From the NCBI GenBank assembly GCA_051000345.1, contig JBPCOJ010000121.1, positions 1 to 62,501 on the forward strand: 62,501 nt of DNA, read 5' to 3'. Positions 18,838 to 26,749 of the stretch are shown here, piece after piece (within the stretch, counting starts at the first letter, position 1; every line of letters starts with the position of its first letter). The stretch is from JBHENC01 sp051000345. GTDB taxonomy: Bacteria > Acidobacteriota > Blastocatellia > Pyrinomonadales > Pyrinomonadaceae. The notes under the pieces are model-generated. The model was given only the letters and a program-made list of their open reading frames with translations, made no database searches and was not told the DNA's origin. Position numbers and translations under genes: made by a program.

Positions 18838-19323
18838 ATGGCACTTGCTGAGCGGACAGCAATATTAGGCATTATCTTTGGAACGGTTGGTCTGGTCACC
18901 GGTGTCATCAGCCTTATTATCAGCCTGCTAAATTATCGAAGGGACAAACCTAAAATAGTTGTGAGTCTTCAGTGGGATGCCGAAACTCGCAGAGGGCATC
19001 AGAATAAGATTGAGGAGAGTTGGGGGCATATCTATGTAACAAATAAGGGACGCAGACCCGCCTATATTACTAGTGTTTGGCTTGAATATCCGAATGAAAG
19101 TGTCTTTATGGGTTTATTAACTGATGGAACAAACTCTATAGGACACAAACTATTAGAAGGCGATGCTCCTTTAGTAATTAAAGTTCCACAGCATGGTGGA
19201 TTGAAGAAGTATTCTAAGGATTGGCAGAAGATTCGCGCTATAGCAAAGGATAGTCTCGGCAGCGAATATAAATCTAAGAAAGTTGATGATCGCCCGTCTT
19301 GGGATGATTTCGGTTATGTCTAA
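18838..19323 (+). CDS. Hypothetical protein with one N-terminal membrane segment; probable cassette gene
   Basis: 161 residues. Residues about 8-32 form one hydrophobic segment (GLVTGVISLIISLLNY), with the rest cytoplasmic or periplasmic and beta-rich (GHIYVTNKGRRPAYITSVWL). This layout occurs in many small membrane-tethered proteins of unknown function found in accessory DNA. I see no clear ribosome-binding site. The gene is AT-richer than its neighbours and is bounded by GTTAGGC upstream and GTCTAAC overlapping its stop codon, so I infer it arrived as an integron-type cassette. Confidence 0.6.
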   Translation: MALAERTAILGIIFGTVGLVTGVISLIISLLNYRRDKPKIVVSLQWDAETRRGHQNKIEESWGHIYVTNKGRRPAYITSVWLEYPNESVFMGLLTDGTNSIGHKLLEGDAPLVIKVPQHGGLKKYSKDWQKIRAIAKDSLGSEYKSKKVDDRPSWDDFGYV

Positions 19324-19345
19324 CAACTCACTCAACCAGACTCGC
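19318..19345 (+). other. attC-like left half after the cassette gene
   Basis: GTCTAAC matches RYYYAAC and overlaps the stop codon of the preceding gene. The next bases (AACAACTCACTCAACCAGAC) agree at 14 of 20 positions with the left arm of the attC-like site at 34.1 kb. I could not find a matching right arm before the efp-like gene, so the site is degenerate or was altered after insertion. Confidence 0.35.
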
Positions 19346-19421
19346 CAGCAACATGGCTTGTATGAAGTTTTATTGAATCGCAGTTTGGATGGTATTCGCA
19401 GCGCGGCGTGCAATTCCAATC

Positions 19422-19994
19422 CTATGCGCGTCCGGCGACTTCGCCGGTTTGGGTGTTGACGCGAACGGTTTCGCCTTCTTTGATGAAGAGTGGGACGCGG
19501 ACGGCGAGTCCTGTTTCGAGCGTGGCTTGTTTGTTTGCGCCGCCTGCCGCCGTGTCGCCGCGCATTCCGGGTTCGGTTGCGGTGACGCGGAGTTCGACGT
19601 ACTGCGGGAGTTGGATGGAGACGGGCGCGCCGTCGAGTTTCAGTATCTGCAAGGATGTGCCTTCCTTGAGATAGCCGCGATCATCCGCGATTTGTTCGTT
19701 GGTGAAGGCGAATTGTTCGTAGGACGATTCGTCCATGAAGTGAAAGCCGTCCGTGTCGCTGTAGAGATAAGAGGCGGGCGCAAACTGCACGTCGGGTTCG
19801 GCGAATTTCTCGCTGGAGCGAAAGCTTTTTTCAAGGACTGCGCCGCTCAATAAATGGCGCAGGCGCGTGCGCACCATTGTCGCCGCGCCGCGCGCCGTCG
19901 GCGAAGCGAAGAATACTTCCGTGACGGTGTACGGCTGTGCATCAACCGTAATCAGCATTTTGCGTTTGAGTTCGTTGGCTCCGATAAGCGCCAT
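19422..19994 (-). CDS. efp: Elongation factor P-like protein with SPTARGAAT loop
   Basis: 190 residues with the three EF-P domains (KOW-like 1-62, OB 65-125, C-terminal OB 130-188). EF-P binds between the ribosomal P and E sites to relieve stalling at polyproline. The loop that normally carries the modified Lys (PGKGQA in E. coli) reads SPTARGAAT here, the same as in YeiP/EfpL, with Arg at the tip. The C-terminal GETVRVNTQTGEVAGRA replaces the usual TGEY motif by TGEV. It could be the main EF-P of this lineage or an EfpL-type paralog. A radical SAM gene lies 118 bases upstream on the same strand. Confidence 0.9.
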   Translation of the reverse strand: MALIGANELKRKMLITVDAQPYTVTEVFFASPTARGAATMVRTRLRHLLSGAVLEKSFRSSEKFAEPDVQFAPASYLYSDTDGFHFMDESSYEQFAFTNEQIADDRGYLKEGTSLQILKLDGAPVSIQLPQYVELRVTATEPGMRGDTAAGGANKQATLETGLAVRVPLFIKEGETVRVNTQTGEVAGRA

Positions 19995-20112
19995 TGATTA
20001 ATCCTTAAAAGAAATGTTTACGGGTAGGCGGCGGTTTATGAAAATCGTTTATCGAACGTAGCGGATAGTTGATTTGTCGTCGCGGACTTTTCGTGTCGCC
20101 GTGCGGCTCTGA

Positions 20113-21132
20113 TTAATCCGCGTTTAGCATCGGTTGCTGTGCGACTGAACCGCTTTGGCTGTTGGCGTTTGCGCCGGGCAAAAGGGTTTGCGGGTCGCGC
20201 CAGTTATCTAAGATACCGACTTGATGAACGCATTGCAGCGTGCATGTCGGCGCGCACCACTTCTCCGTATTGTACTCGCGCTCGAAATCCTTCATCGTGT
20301 AATCGGCGAGCGGAATGCCCGGATAGCCGCGCTGCTGCGAGCACCAGTGAACGAGTCCTTCCTCGCAAATGTAAAGATAGCGCGCACCGGCGCGGCAACG
20401 CCATTCGTAAGGCTTGCCTTCGGCGATAGCGTCTTGAAACCAATTAAGGCGCGCGTGGTCTTTGTTGCCTAGCTTTTTGACTTGCTGAAAAATGTCCCGC
20501 TCTTTTTCCGAAAGCGGTTTTAAGGTTCCGTCGTGGTCGTGTATGACGCCGACGGTGGTGGAAAAGCCTAAGGCGACGGCGTGCTTGGCGATGACGAGCG
20601 CGTCTTCGGGAGTTTCAATGCCGCCGCCGATGACGCTGTTGATGTTGACGTGAAACTCCGCGTTCTCTTCGAGCCAGCGCAAGCGTTTCTCCAACAGTTT
20701 CAGGCTCTTTTTCGACACGGCATCCGGCGCGACGTTGTCGATGCTGATTTGCAGATATTCGAGGCCCGCTCTGTTCAAGCGCTTGATGCGTTCAGGCGTC
20801 ATGTAATAGCCGTTGGAGATAAGACCGGCGAGCATTCCGTGATCGCGTATGCGGCGCACGATTGTGTCCAACTCCGGGTGCATCAAAGGCTCGCCGCCGG
20901 AGATAGTGACGACGGATGTGCCGAGTTCTCCGAGTTTGTCTATCCGCCGCAGCATTTCATCAAGCGGCACGGGATCGGAAACCTTGTCGTACTCGTTGCA
21001 GTAGCTGCACGCCAGATTACAGCGGCGCATGGGAATAATGTGCGCGAGCACGGGATGATTCGTCGATAAAAGGCCGCGCGTGATAAAGCGCGCTTCACGA
21101 AATTTTTGCTTGATGAATCTGCTTTTCTGCAT
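20113..21132 (-). CDS. Radical SAM enzyme with SPASM/twitch-like C-terminal cysteines
   Basis: 339 residues. The [4Fe-4S]-SAM motif is CNLACSYC near residue 38 (Cys-x3-Cys-x2-Cys), followed by the GGEPLMHPEL segment. The C-terminal third has further cysteines (WRCRAG, LYICEEGLVHWCSQ, WCAPTCTLQCVH) that could hold auxiliary clusters as in SPASM or twitch domains. Such enzymes often modify peptides or proteins. No precursor peptide is evident; the next gene on the strand is the EF-P-like factor. Substrate unknown. Confidence 0.85.
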   Translation of the reverse strand: MQKSRFIKQKFREARFITRGLLSTNHPVLAHIIPMRRCNLACSYCNEYDKVSDPVPLDEMLRRIDKLGELGTSVVTISGGEPLMHPELDTIVRRIRDHGMLAGLISNGYYMTPERIKRLNRAGLEYLQISIDNVAPDAVSKKSLKLLEKRLRWLEENAEFHVNINSVIGGGIETPEDALVIAKHAVALGFSTTVGVIHDHDGTLKPLSEKERDIFQQVKKLGNKDHARLNWFQDAIAEGKPYEWRCRAGARYLYICEEGLVHWCSQQRGYPGIPLADYTMKDFEREYNTEKWCAPTCTLQCVHQVGILDNWRDPQTLLPGANANSQSGSVAQQPMLNAD

Positions 21133-21300
21133 CTCGTTAAAAGGAACTCATACGATGCGACAAACGCGCTGGTAACACTCGCGCGGGCATCGTTTGTTCG
21201 GGCAAAGACTTGAAAGAATAACCAACGACGAACGCGAACGCAAGACACGAAGCCGTGCGCTTGTTTGATAAGACTCGATTTTGCTTGCGGCTGCCTTACT

Positions 21301-21334
21301 AAAAAAAGAGGCTCCGGTTTTTGAGGCCGGAGCC
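21301..21334 (-). terminator. Terminator of the LolA-like gene
   Basis: An 8-bp GC stem (GGCTCCGG with CCGGAGCC) and 9-base loop at 21310-21334, followed on the minus strand by CTCTTTTTTT. It lies 35 bases after the stop of the LolA-like gene, closing the lipoprotein/ABC cluster. Confidence 0.85.
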
Positions 21335-21368
21335 GTTCATGTTTTTCGCAAAGGATTGAAAGCCGCTT

Positions 21369-22064
21369 TTAGCCTTTGATTTTCTTCACGTCCTTCGGCA
21401 GTTCAAGTCGAAAATCGCCGTCCGAAAGGCGCGCGTTTTTTTCGATGTTGGTCAGGCGCACGGTGGTCGCGTCGTTGTTGCGTTCGATGATTTTGGTTTG
21501 GACGATCATGCCGCTGCCGTCAACCCACGCTTCGGCGTACTGATAGCTCGCCGCGCCCTTCGGCACGATCTTGAGGTGGCTCGTGCCGACGCCGCCCCAC
21601 AATGTTTCATCGCCGAGCAATTCCAAATTGAAGCGCGAGCGCAATTCAGCGCCTGAAAGACTGAGCAACTCGAAGACGCCGCCGACTTTGTTTTTGCTCG
21701 AACGCGCGCTGCCAACGTAAGCAGTTTTCTTGCGCGGCTGATACGCAGTGTATTGCCCGTTCGAGACGGCAAGCGTTTCCTGCGGGCTGCGCCAATCGAC
21801 GCGCACGTTGGCGTTGCGTCCCTTTGCCGGAACGTAAAGCACGACGCCTTGGCGTTTATCGTTCTCGCCGATCTGCGCGTTGAATTTGTCCATGCTGATG
21901 CCTGCACGAAGGCTGCGCAAATCACGGCGATTGCGCTCGATTTTATTTAGAATGGAACTGACGAGGCCTGCTCCCTGTGCCTGAACTTTTGCACCGGGCG
22001 CGTTCGCTCCGATGGCTGTGATGATAAGTGCGACGGCGAGGCCGAACGTAACTAATCTCTTCAT
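21369..22064 (-). CDS. LolA-like periplasmic lipoprotein carrier
   Basis: 231 residues with a signal peptide of about 30 residues (FGLAVALIITAIGANAPGA). The mature part has the half-barrel strand pattern of LolA (GVVLYVPAKGRNANVRVDWR, then SNGQYTAYQPRKKTAYVG). LolA carries lipoproteins or hydrophobic ligands across the periplasm. The gene is last in a minus-strand series: lipoprotein, FtsX-type permease, ABC ATPase, small membrane protein, LolA-like protein. That context supports a role in lipoprotein or lipid trafficking; the cargo is not known. Confidence 0.75.
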   Translation of the reverse strand: MKRLVTFGLAVALIITAIGANAPGAKVQAQGAGLVSSILNKIERNRRDLRSLRAGISMDKFNAQIGENDKRQGVVLYVPAKGRNANVRVDWRSPQETLAVSNGQYTAYQPRKKTAYVGSARSSKNKVGGVFELLSLSGAELRSRFNLELLGDETLWGGVGTSHLKIVPKGAASYQYAEAWVDGSGMIVQTKIIERNNDATTVRLTNIEKNARLSDGDFRLELPKDVKKIKG

Positions 22065-22137
22065 AAACTCTCCTTACAAATCCCTAACAGGCCGCATGGC
22101 CTGCAAACCCGCGAATCCGGGCGATTATATTGGATGA

Positions 22138-22476
22138 TTACCGTATGTCAACCTCATAGGCAATCGTCTGGCCGTCCCGATTTTTAACGGAACGCACATT
22201 TGCGATTTTCAAATCCGGGCGATTCGTTAATTGCCGCGCGCGCCCTTCGACTGTCGCCGTATCCGCTTGCGCGGAAAGAGTTTCGGCGGGAATCAGCAGC
22301 CGCGAATGGGTAACCGGATTTTGATGCCCTGTATGCGCGGTAAGTTCGCCGTTATCGAACCAATTTCGCGGCGTCAAAAAGACAAAGGCCAGAATCAGCG
22401 CGCACAGCACGTCATACTGCCATGTGCTGCGCCCATAACCCCAAAAGAAAATATTTTTGAAAAAGCGAAAAATCAT
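22138..22476 (-). CDS. Small hypothetical membrane protein in the ABC/LolA cluster
   Basis: 112 residues. One membrane segment (about 22-38, VLCALILAFVFLTP) separates a short basic N terminus from a soluble C-terminal domain of about 70 residues (ATVEGRARQLTNRPDLKIAN) that would face the periplasm. It lies between the ABC ATPase and the LolA-like gene on the same strand, with gaps of 108 and 73 bases. I recognise no family. Its position suggests an accessory part of the transport system. Confidence 0.6.
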   Translation of the reverse strand: MIFRFFKNIFFWGYGRSTWQYDVLCALILAFVFLTPRNWFDNGELTAHTGHQNPVTHSRLLIPAETLSAQADTATVEGRARQLTNRPDLKIANVRSVKNRDGQTIAYEVDIR

Positions 22477-22584
22477 TCCGGGCAGATTGTTTCTAGCTTC
22501 AGGCAGATTGAGGCAAAAGGCTGCGATGCTGCAAGTTTCAGATGAAGCGTTTTTGCTCCAACTGAAACCTTTTACGCTTGCGCG

Positions 22585-23280
22585 TTACATTTGCACGCCG
22601 CCGGGCGGTTGAACGATTTCGCCGTCGCGCATCTGCACTATGCGGCGGCACATCGCTGCGGCTTCAGGGTTGTGCGTAATCATCACGATGGTCTGGTTAA
22701 AGCGATAATTCAATTCCTGAAACATATTGAGCACGATGGCGGAGTTGTCGGAATCGAGATTTCCCGTCGGCTCGTCGGCGAGGATAATCGCCGGGCGCGT
22801 GACAATCGCACGCGCTAAAGCGACGCGCTGCTGTTCGCCGCCGGAAAGCTCCAAAGGCTTGTGGTGCATCTTGTCTTCGAGATGAAGCAGGCGCAAAACT
22901 TCGCGTCGGCGTTCGGGGTCGCTCGCGCCGTTGCCGCCGTGAATGCGCTCGGCAAGCCGCAGATTACCGTCCGCCGTCAAGGTCGGGAACAAATTAAAAC
23001 GCTGAAACACAAAGCCTATTTTGCGGCGGCGAATCTCCGTGCGCCCGGCGTCCGTGGCGGCGGTTAAATCTTCTTCATCGACGAGTATGCGCCCGCGCGT
23101 CGGCGTCAAAAGCCCGCCAAGCAAATGCAGCATCGTCGATTTACCGCAGCCCGAAGGCCCCATGATGGCAAGGAAATCGCCTTCCTCGACATCCATCGAC
23201 ACGCCGCGCAGCGCAGGCACATCGACGCTTCCGACACGGTAAGTCTTTTCAAGATTCTCGGCTTTTAGAATTGTTCTCAT
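22585..23280 (-). CDS. ABC transporter ATP-binding protein (LolD/MacB type)
   Basis: 231 residues. Walker A is GPSGCGKST, the Q-loop FVFQRFNLFP, the signature LSGGEQQRVALARA, Walker B IILADEP, and the switch His is in MITHN. The LolD/MacB/FtsE subfamily works with FtsX-like permeases and often extracts substrates from the inner membrane rather than importing them. The partner permease lies upstream on the same strand, separated by 166 bases that hold an inverted-repeat element. Likely powers lipoprotein or lipid export. Confidence 0.93.
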   Translation of the reverse strand: MRTILKAENLEKTYRVGSVDVPALRGVSMDVEEGDFLAIMGPSGCGKSTMLHLLGGLLTPTRGRILVDEEDLTAATDAGRTEIRRRKIGFVFQRFNLFPTLTADGNLRLAERIHGGNGASDPERRREVLRLLHLEDKMHHKPLELSGGEQQRVALARAIVTRPAIILADEPTGNLDSDNSAIVLNMFQELNYRFNQTIVMITHNPEAAAMCRRIVQMRDGEIVQPPGGVQM

Positions 23281-23304
23281 CAGAAATCAGTCAACGATAA
23301 GAAT

Positions 23305-23436
23305 GCCTAACAAAACTTTGCCACAGAGACCGGAGAGGCACAGAGATGGAAAAAGGTTAAAGCTAAATTCAAATCTCTTTTATGTCTGTATTTACTCTGT
23401 GCCTCTCCGGTCTCTGTGGCTAATCTTCCGGTATTT
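23305..23436. repeat. CACAGAG-type inverted-repeat element, copy 1
   Basis: Perfect 26-bp arms at 23320-23345 and 23395-23420, beginning GCCACAGAGACC and separated by 49 bases. Asymmetric flanks (GCCTAACAAAAC on one side, TAATCTTCCGGT on the other) recur in inverted order around copy 2, so this copy has the opposite orientation. It has no ORF. It sits between the permease and ATPase genes and would form a large hairpin in a shared transcript. Confidence 0.8.
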
Positions 23437-23446
23437 ATTCTTTGCA

Positions 23447-24544
23447 TCAATCATACGCAAGCGCCTGCACGGGGTCTAAGTTTGCCGCGCGCACCGCAGG
23501 GTAAAGCGCGCCGACGGCTCCGCCTAACAACCCTATGGAAGCGGCAACCAGCGCCCACGTCCAGCCGTACTCGAAGAAGAGTCCGTAAACGCGGTGAATC
23601 AAATAGCCTGCCGCAAGCGAAACGGCGAACCCGACGACAAGACCGATCAGGCTAATCAAAATGGCTTCCTTTTCGATCACGCCGATGATGTAGCCGCGCG
23701 ATGCGCCCATCGCTTTCAGTATGCCTATCTCGCGCGTGCGCTCGGTGATTGTCGTGTACATCGCCAGCATGATAACGAGCGTGCTGACGGTGGCGGACAA
23801 AGCGACGAGCGTGCGCAGGAACACGCCCAGAAACGGAATGTTTTTTTCGAGGCTCATCGTGACATCGCGCATTAATTGAATTTTGTTGCCGGGCAGTGCT
23901 TCGTCGATGCGGCGCGCGACTTCGAGCTGTTCATCGGCGTTGCGGCACTTGACCAGAATATACGTGCATTTGCCGGGCGCGTCCGTCGCTTCCTGCATCG
24001 CGCTCAAAGTCATCTTGACGCGCGCACCGGATTCCGGCGTGTAAATTCCGACCACGCGATACGGCTGATTGCCGAATAAAGAGATGCTGCTGCCGGTTGC
24101 AAAACCGCTACTGCGCGCGCGCGTTTCGTCTATGACGACTTCGCCGGACGCTTGCGGCGCGCGTCCCTCTGCAAGCTGTATATCGTTCATCGCCGCAAAC
24201 CCATTCCAGTCGAGACCTTCGATGCGCTCGAAGCCGAACCCGCCCTTGCCCGTCGTAATATCAAGGAGTACAGGCACGGCATCGGCGACGCCTTCGATGG
24301 CTTTGAGTTTGGCGACGTACTGCGTGCTCAAGTTAGCCGTCGAACTCGTCATCATCGTCGAGCCTGGACGCGTGAAACTGATTTCAGCGCGAACATTCGA
24401 CGCGCGGCGCTGCAAGTCGCTCGACATGCCGCGCGCGAGTCCCGTAAAGAGCATCACCAGCGCCACGCCCAGCGCCACGCCGGCGACGCTAATCAACGAA
24501 CGCAAAGGGCGCTGGCGAATGTTAGAAACGACTAGGCTATCCAT
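23447..24544 (-). CDS. ABC transporter permease, FtsX/MacB-LolC family
   Basis: 365 residues. One membrane helix at about 12-35, a periplasmic MacB-PCD-like domain (about 40-225), then three membrane helices in the FtsX domain (LVIMLAMYTTITERTREIGI, AILISLIGLVVGFAVSLAAG, LVAASIGLLGGAVGALYP). The TRTREIGILKAMGAS-like coupling motif contacts the ATPase. This topology is that of mechanotransmitting exporters such as LolCE and MacB. It lies between an envelope lipoprotein gene upstream and the ATPase downstream, all on the minus strand. Confidence 0.93.
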   Translation of the reverse strand: MDSLVVSNIRQRPLRSLISVAGVALGVALVMLFTGLARGMSSDLQRRASNVRAEISFTRPGSTMMTSSTANLSTQYVAKLKAIEGVADAVPVLLDITTGKGGFGFERIEGLDWNGFAAMNDIQLAEGRAPQASGEVVIDETRARSSGFATGSSISLFGNQPYRVVGIYTPESGARVKMTLSAMQEATDAPGKCTYILVKCRNADEQLEVARRIDEALPGNKIQLMRDVTMSLEKNIPFLGVFLRTLVALSATVSTLVIMLAMYTTITERTREIGILKAMGASRGYIIGVIEKEAILISLIGLVVGFAVSLAAGYLIHRVYGLFFEYGWTWALVAASIGLLGGAVGALYPAVRAANLDPVQALAYD

Positions 24545-24550
24545 CGGAAT

Positions 24551-24624
24551 TAGAGATTAGATGCTAGATGCTGGATTAAGATATGTACTAACTAACATCT
24601 GACATCTAATATCCAGCATCTGGC
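24551..24624. repeat. Imperfect inverted repeat in the ABC/lipoprotein cluster
   Basis: A perfect 11-bp pair (AGATGCTGGAT at 24566-24576, its complement at 24611-24621) within a longer AT-rich imperfect palindrome built of GATGCTAGATG-like units. It fills the 84-base gap between the lipoprotein stop and the permease start. It lacks a T-tract, so it looks like a dispersed repeat or an mRNA processing hairpin rather than a terminator. Confidence 0.6.
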
Positions 24625-24628
24625 TTTT

Positions 24629-25825
24629 TTATTTGCCGTTTGTCTGGCGTTTATTTTGCTGGCGCGCATCGAGGTCGATTTCGCGCAGGCCGAGCGTATT
24701 TTCTAAGACGAAGGCCTGCGGCTTAAATTCCTTGTCGAGAATAATCGCTTCCGGCGCTTGATAAGTAATGCGCAGTTTATAGTGCTCGCGCGGGCGCGTC
24801 ACTTCAACGCGCGAAGGCAGGGTAAGGCGCCCGCCTTCGCCAAAAGGCTTCGGATCGGAGAGCGCCACATCCGTCGTCAACCCGCCGCCGTCATCAAAGG
24901 TCTGCAAGCGGGCAAGCCGTATGCCACTGACGCGATCAAACCAAAAGCGGCGGAGCAAATGCGCCGTGCCTGCATCGCCCTGCGTTAATTCATCGAGCAG
25001 ATAATAGCCGCGCACGACGCGCGCTCCCCTTCCGGCCTTCGGGCGCGTGTCCGGCTCTTCTTGATAAATTTCGCTTTGCGCATAGATGAGCCGCGAATCC
25101 GCGCTTGTCTCGACTGGCTTAATTAATAATGCGTCCGTGAAATGCTGCGGGCGCACGTTAGAGAGCACGCTGGCGGCGCGTTCCTCCGTCGCCACCATTT
25201 TCCGTCCGTCGCCTTTCTTGCCATCGACCTTTCTTTCGTCGCCGCCGGACGTTTTTTTGCCATCCATCTTCGGCATATCGTAAACGGCGTTGTTCGTGCC
25301 GCGCAGAAAGCTTTTGTACTTTTCGCCGCCGGGAAAAGGCGCGAGCACCGCGACACGAAAGCGCTCGCCGTCGGAAGTCATCTCGACTAATTTCGAGTTA
25401 ACGACCGGCGCTTGAATCGTCAAATAAATTTGTCCGGGACGCTGCACGATCACAGTGCCGTCCGTCGCGCGATACTTTTCCGAGATGCCCGTCTCGGCGA
25501 AGGATGTGTCCTGAAACTGTATGTCAACCTTGCCGTCGATTGAACGCACGGCGGCCATGCGATTGACCAGCGCTTCCAACTCGCTCGTTTTTGCATCGGC
25601 AAGCGGCGCGAGCAGCGGCGGCACGCCCACCCTTTTCTTGCTTAGTAAGGCACCGAGTTGGGCGCACCCGCTCGTTCCCACAACCAAAGCGGCGACGAGC
25701 GCAAAAAGAATCGTAAAGCGTATGTGCGAGGCGGCAACACGGGTTTTGGTAGAGTCAATCATCGGTAAAGGCGATTGCGCGCGAGCAGCGCAGATTTCAA
25801 CGGGTCTTGTATTCATATAAAACAA
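24629..25825 (-). CDS. Envelope lipoprotein, LolA/LolB-like fold
   Basis: Up to 398 residues; the true start is uncertain because no ribosome-binding site is clear (ATGs at 25825, 25816 and 25762 are possible). The signal segment ILFALVAALVVGTSGC ends in the lipobox TSGC. The mature domain has LolA/LolB-type strands (VDIQFQDTSFAETGISEKY, VIVQRPGQIYLTIQAPVV), interrupted near 195-220 by a Lys/Gly-rich insert (KMDGKKTSGGDERKVDGKKG). First gene of the ABC/LolA cluster; it could act as outer-membrane receptor. Confidence 0.7.
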   Translation of the reverse strand: MFYMNTRPVEICAARAQSPLPMIDSTKTRVAASHIRFTILFALVAALVVGTSGCAQLGALLSKKRVGVPPLLAPLADAKTSELEALVNRMAAVRSIDGKVDIQFQDTSFAETGISEKYRATDGTVIVQRPGQIYLTIQAPVVNSKLVEMTSDGERFRVAVLAPFPGGEKYKSFLRGTNNAVYDMPKMDGKKTSGGDERKVDGKKGDGRKMVATEERAASVLSNVRPQHFTDALLIKPVETSADSRLIYAQSEIYQEEPDTRPKAGRGARVVRGYYLLDELTQGDAGTAHLLRRFWFDRVSGIRLARLQTFDDGGGLTTDVALSDPKPFGEGGRLTLPSRVEVTRPREHYKLRITYQAPEAIILDKEFKPQAFVLENTLGLREIDLDARQQNKRQTNGK

Positions 25826-25901
25826 AGCACGCTAGCAAAGCGCTCAGCCCGTTGTCAACGCACGCGGAGATACACAAGCGACGCAAACCGACGGCAACCT
25901 G

Positions 25902-26591
25902 TTATTTCCAAGACAGAGCGAGCGGAGCATGGCGTTCGCTGACGATGTGGTTAATAAACGGCGAGAGGTATTTCAGGTCGAGAGCATTGGCAAGCCGCGT
26001 GCGCTGTTCTTCGTCAACGCCAACGAATGAATCGAGCGCGCCGTTTGCCACAAAATGCGTCGGGCATTCGTCGTTTTTTGCGTGGCGCACGCCCATCCGC
26101 GCGAGCGCATGACACACGGCGCGGTAAACAAACCAGTAGCCGACGACGTTCGGGCCAGGGATAGGCATCAGCAAAAGCAGCACAACCGGCGCAACCAGCG
26201 CGTTGATCGAAAGCCACCACAAATGCCTGCGCCCGCGACTCGCAAGATAATTTATCCACAACGCGCGCGCCGTTTCTTCATCCACAGACGATGGATAGCA
26301 CACAGTTATTTGCGCAGCATGGCGCAGGCGGCGCAGCGCAGACTCATCCGGCGAAGTGCGCTCATGCAGCCATTCCCAGAGGCGGCGCATACGCAAGCCG
26401 ACGCCGCTTTCAGATTCCGTCAAAGTCGAATGCAGACTCTTGTATTTTCGCTCGACGTAAGCACGCGCGCCATCGCCTTTTTTAGCGTAGTCATCCGATA
26501 GCCCGCGATTGTCCTTCGCGGCGCTCGCTTCCGTTTCTTCTGAATAAAAAATGCACCGTTCGTCATCGAGGCGCAGTAAATAAAAGTTCAT
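25902..26591 (-). CDS. Membrane protein resembling mitochondrial K+/H+ exchange-related family
   Basis: 229 residues. The N-terminal 130 residues are soluble and helical (GLRMRRLWEWLHERTSPDES). Two hydrophobic stretches follow near 135-155, then a conserved-looking MPIPGPNVVGYWFVYRA segment. The order of a charged helix, a YPSS segment, RGRRHLWWLS, a Pro-rich membrane stretch and a PN-x-YRA motif recalls the Mit_KHE1 family of eukaryotic mitochondrial proteins linked to K+/H+ exchange. This is a remote resemblance from memory. It stands apart from its neighbours and has no evident partner. Confidence 0.45.
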   Translation of the reverse strand: MNFYLLRLDDERCIFYSEETEASAAKDNRGLSDDYAKKGDGARAYVERKYKSLHSTLTESESGVGLRMRRLWEWLHERTSPDESALRRLRHAAQITVCYPSSVDEETARALWINYLASRGRRHLWWLSINALVAPVVLLLLMPIPGPNVVGYWFVYRAVCHALARMGVRHAKNDECPTHFVANGALDSFVGVDEEQRTRLANALDLKYLSPFINHIVSERHAPLALSWK

Positions 26592-26633
26592 AACAGTGCT
26601 TTTTCGTCGCTCACACGCGAGATGGAAACCACG

Positions 26634-26667
26634 CGAATCGAAGCTGTTATATAACAGCTTCGATTCG
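26634..26667. repeat. Perfect 34-bp palindrome
   Basis: Each 17-base half is the exact reverse complement of the other, with no loop; the centre is GCTGTTATATAACAGC. It lies 43 bases before the start of the K+/H+ exchange-like gene and 83 bases after the HD-domain gene stop. No T-tract follows on either strand, so it is more likely an operator or a cruciform-forming site than a terminator. Confidence 0.75.
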
Positions 26668-26749
26668 TAACTTCATCCAAGTCTACTCTGATTAAGGAAC
26701 CACGTATTGCGTTGCTCGACAGGGCTTATGGCGGTTACTGATGCGGCTT

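Noticed and set aside
23311..23330. GCCTAAC at the edge of repeat copy 1 as an integron core site
   Set aside because: It is part of the conserved flank of the CACAGAG element in more than one copy and is not next to a gene end or an attC palindrome.
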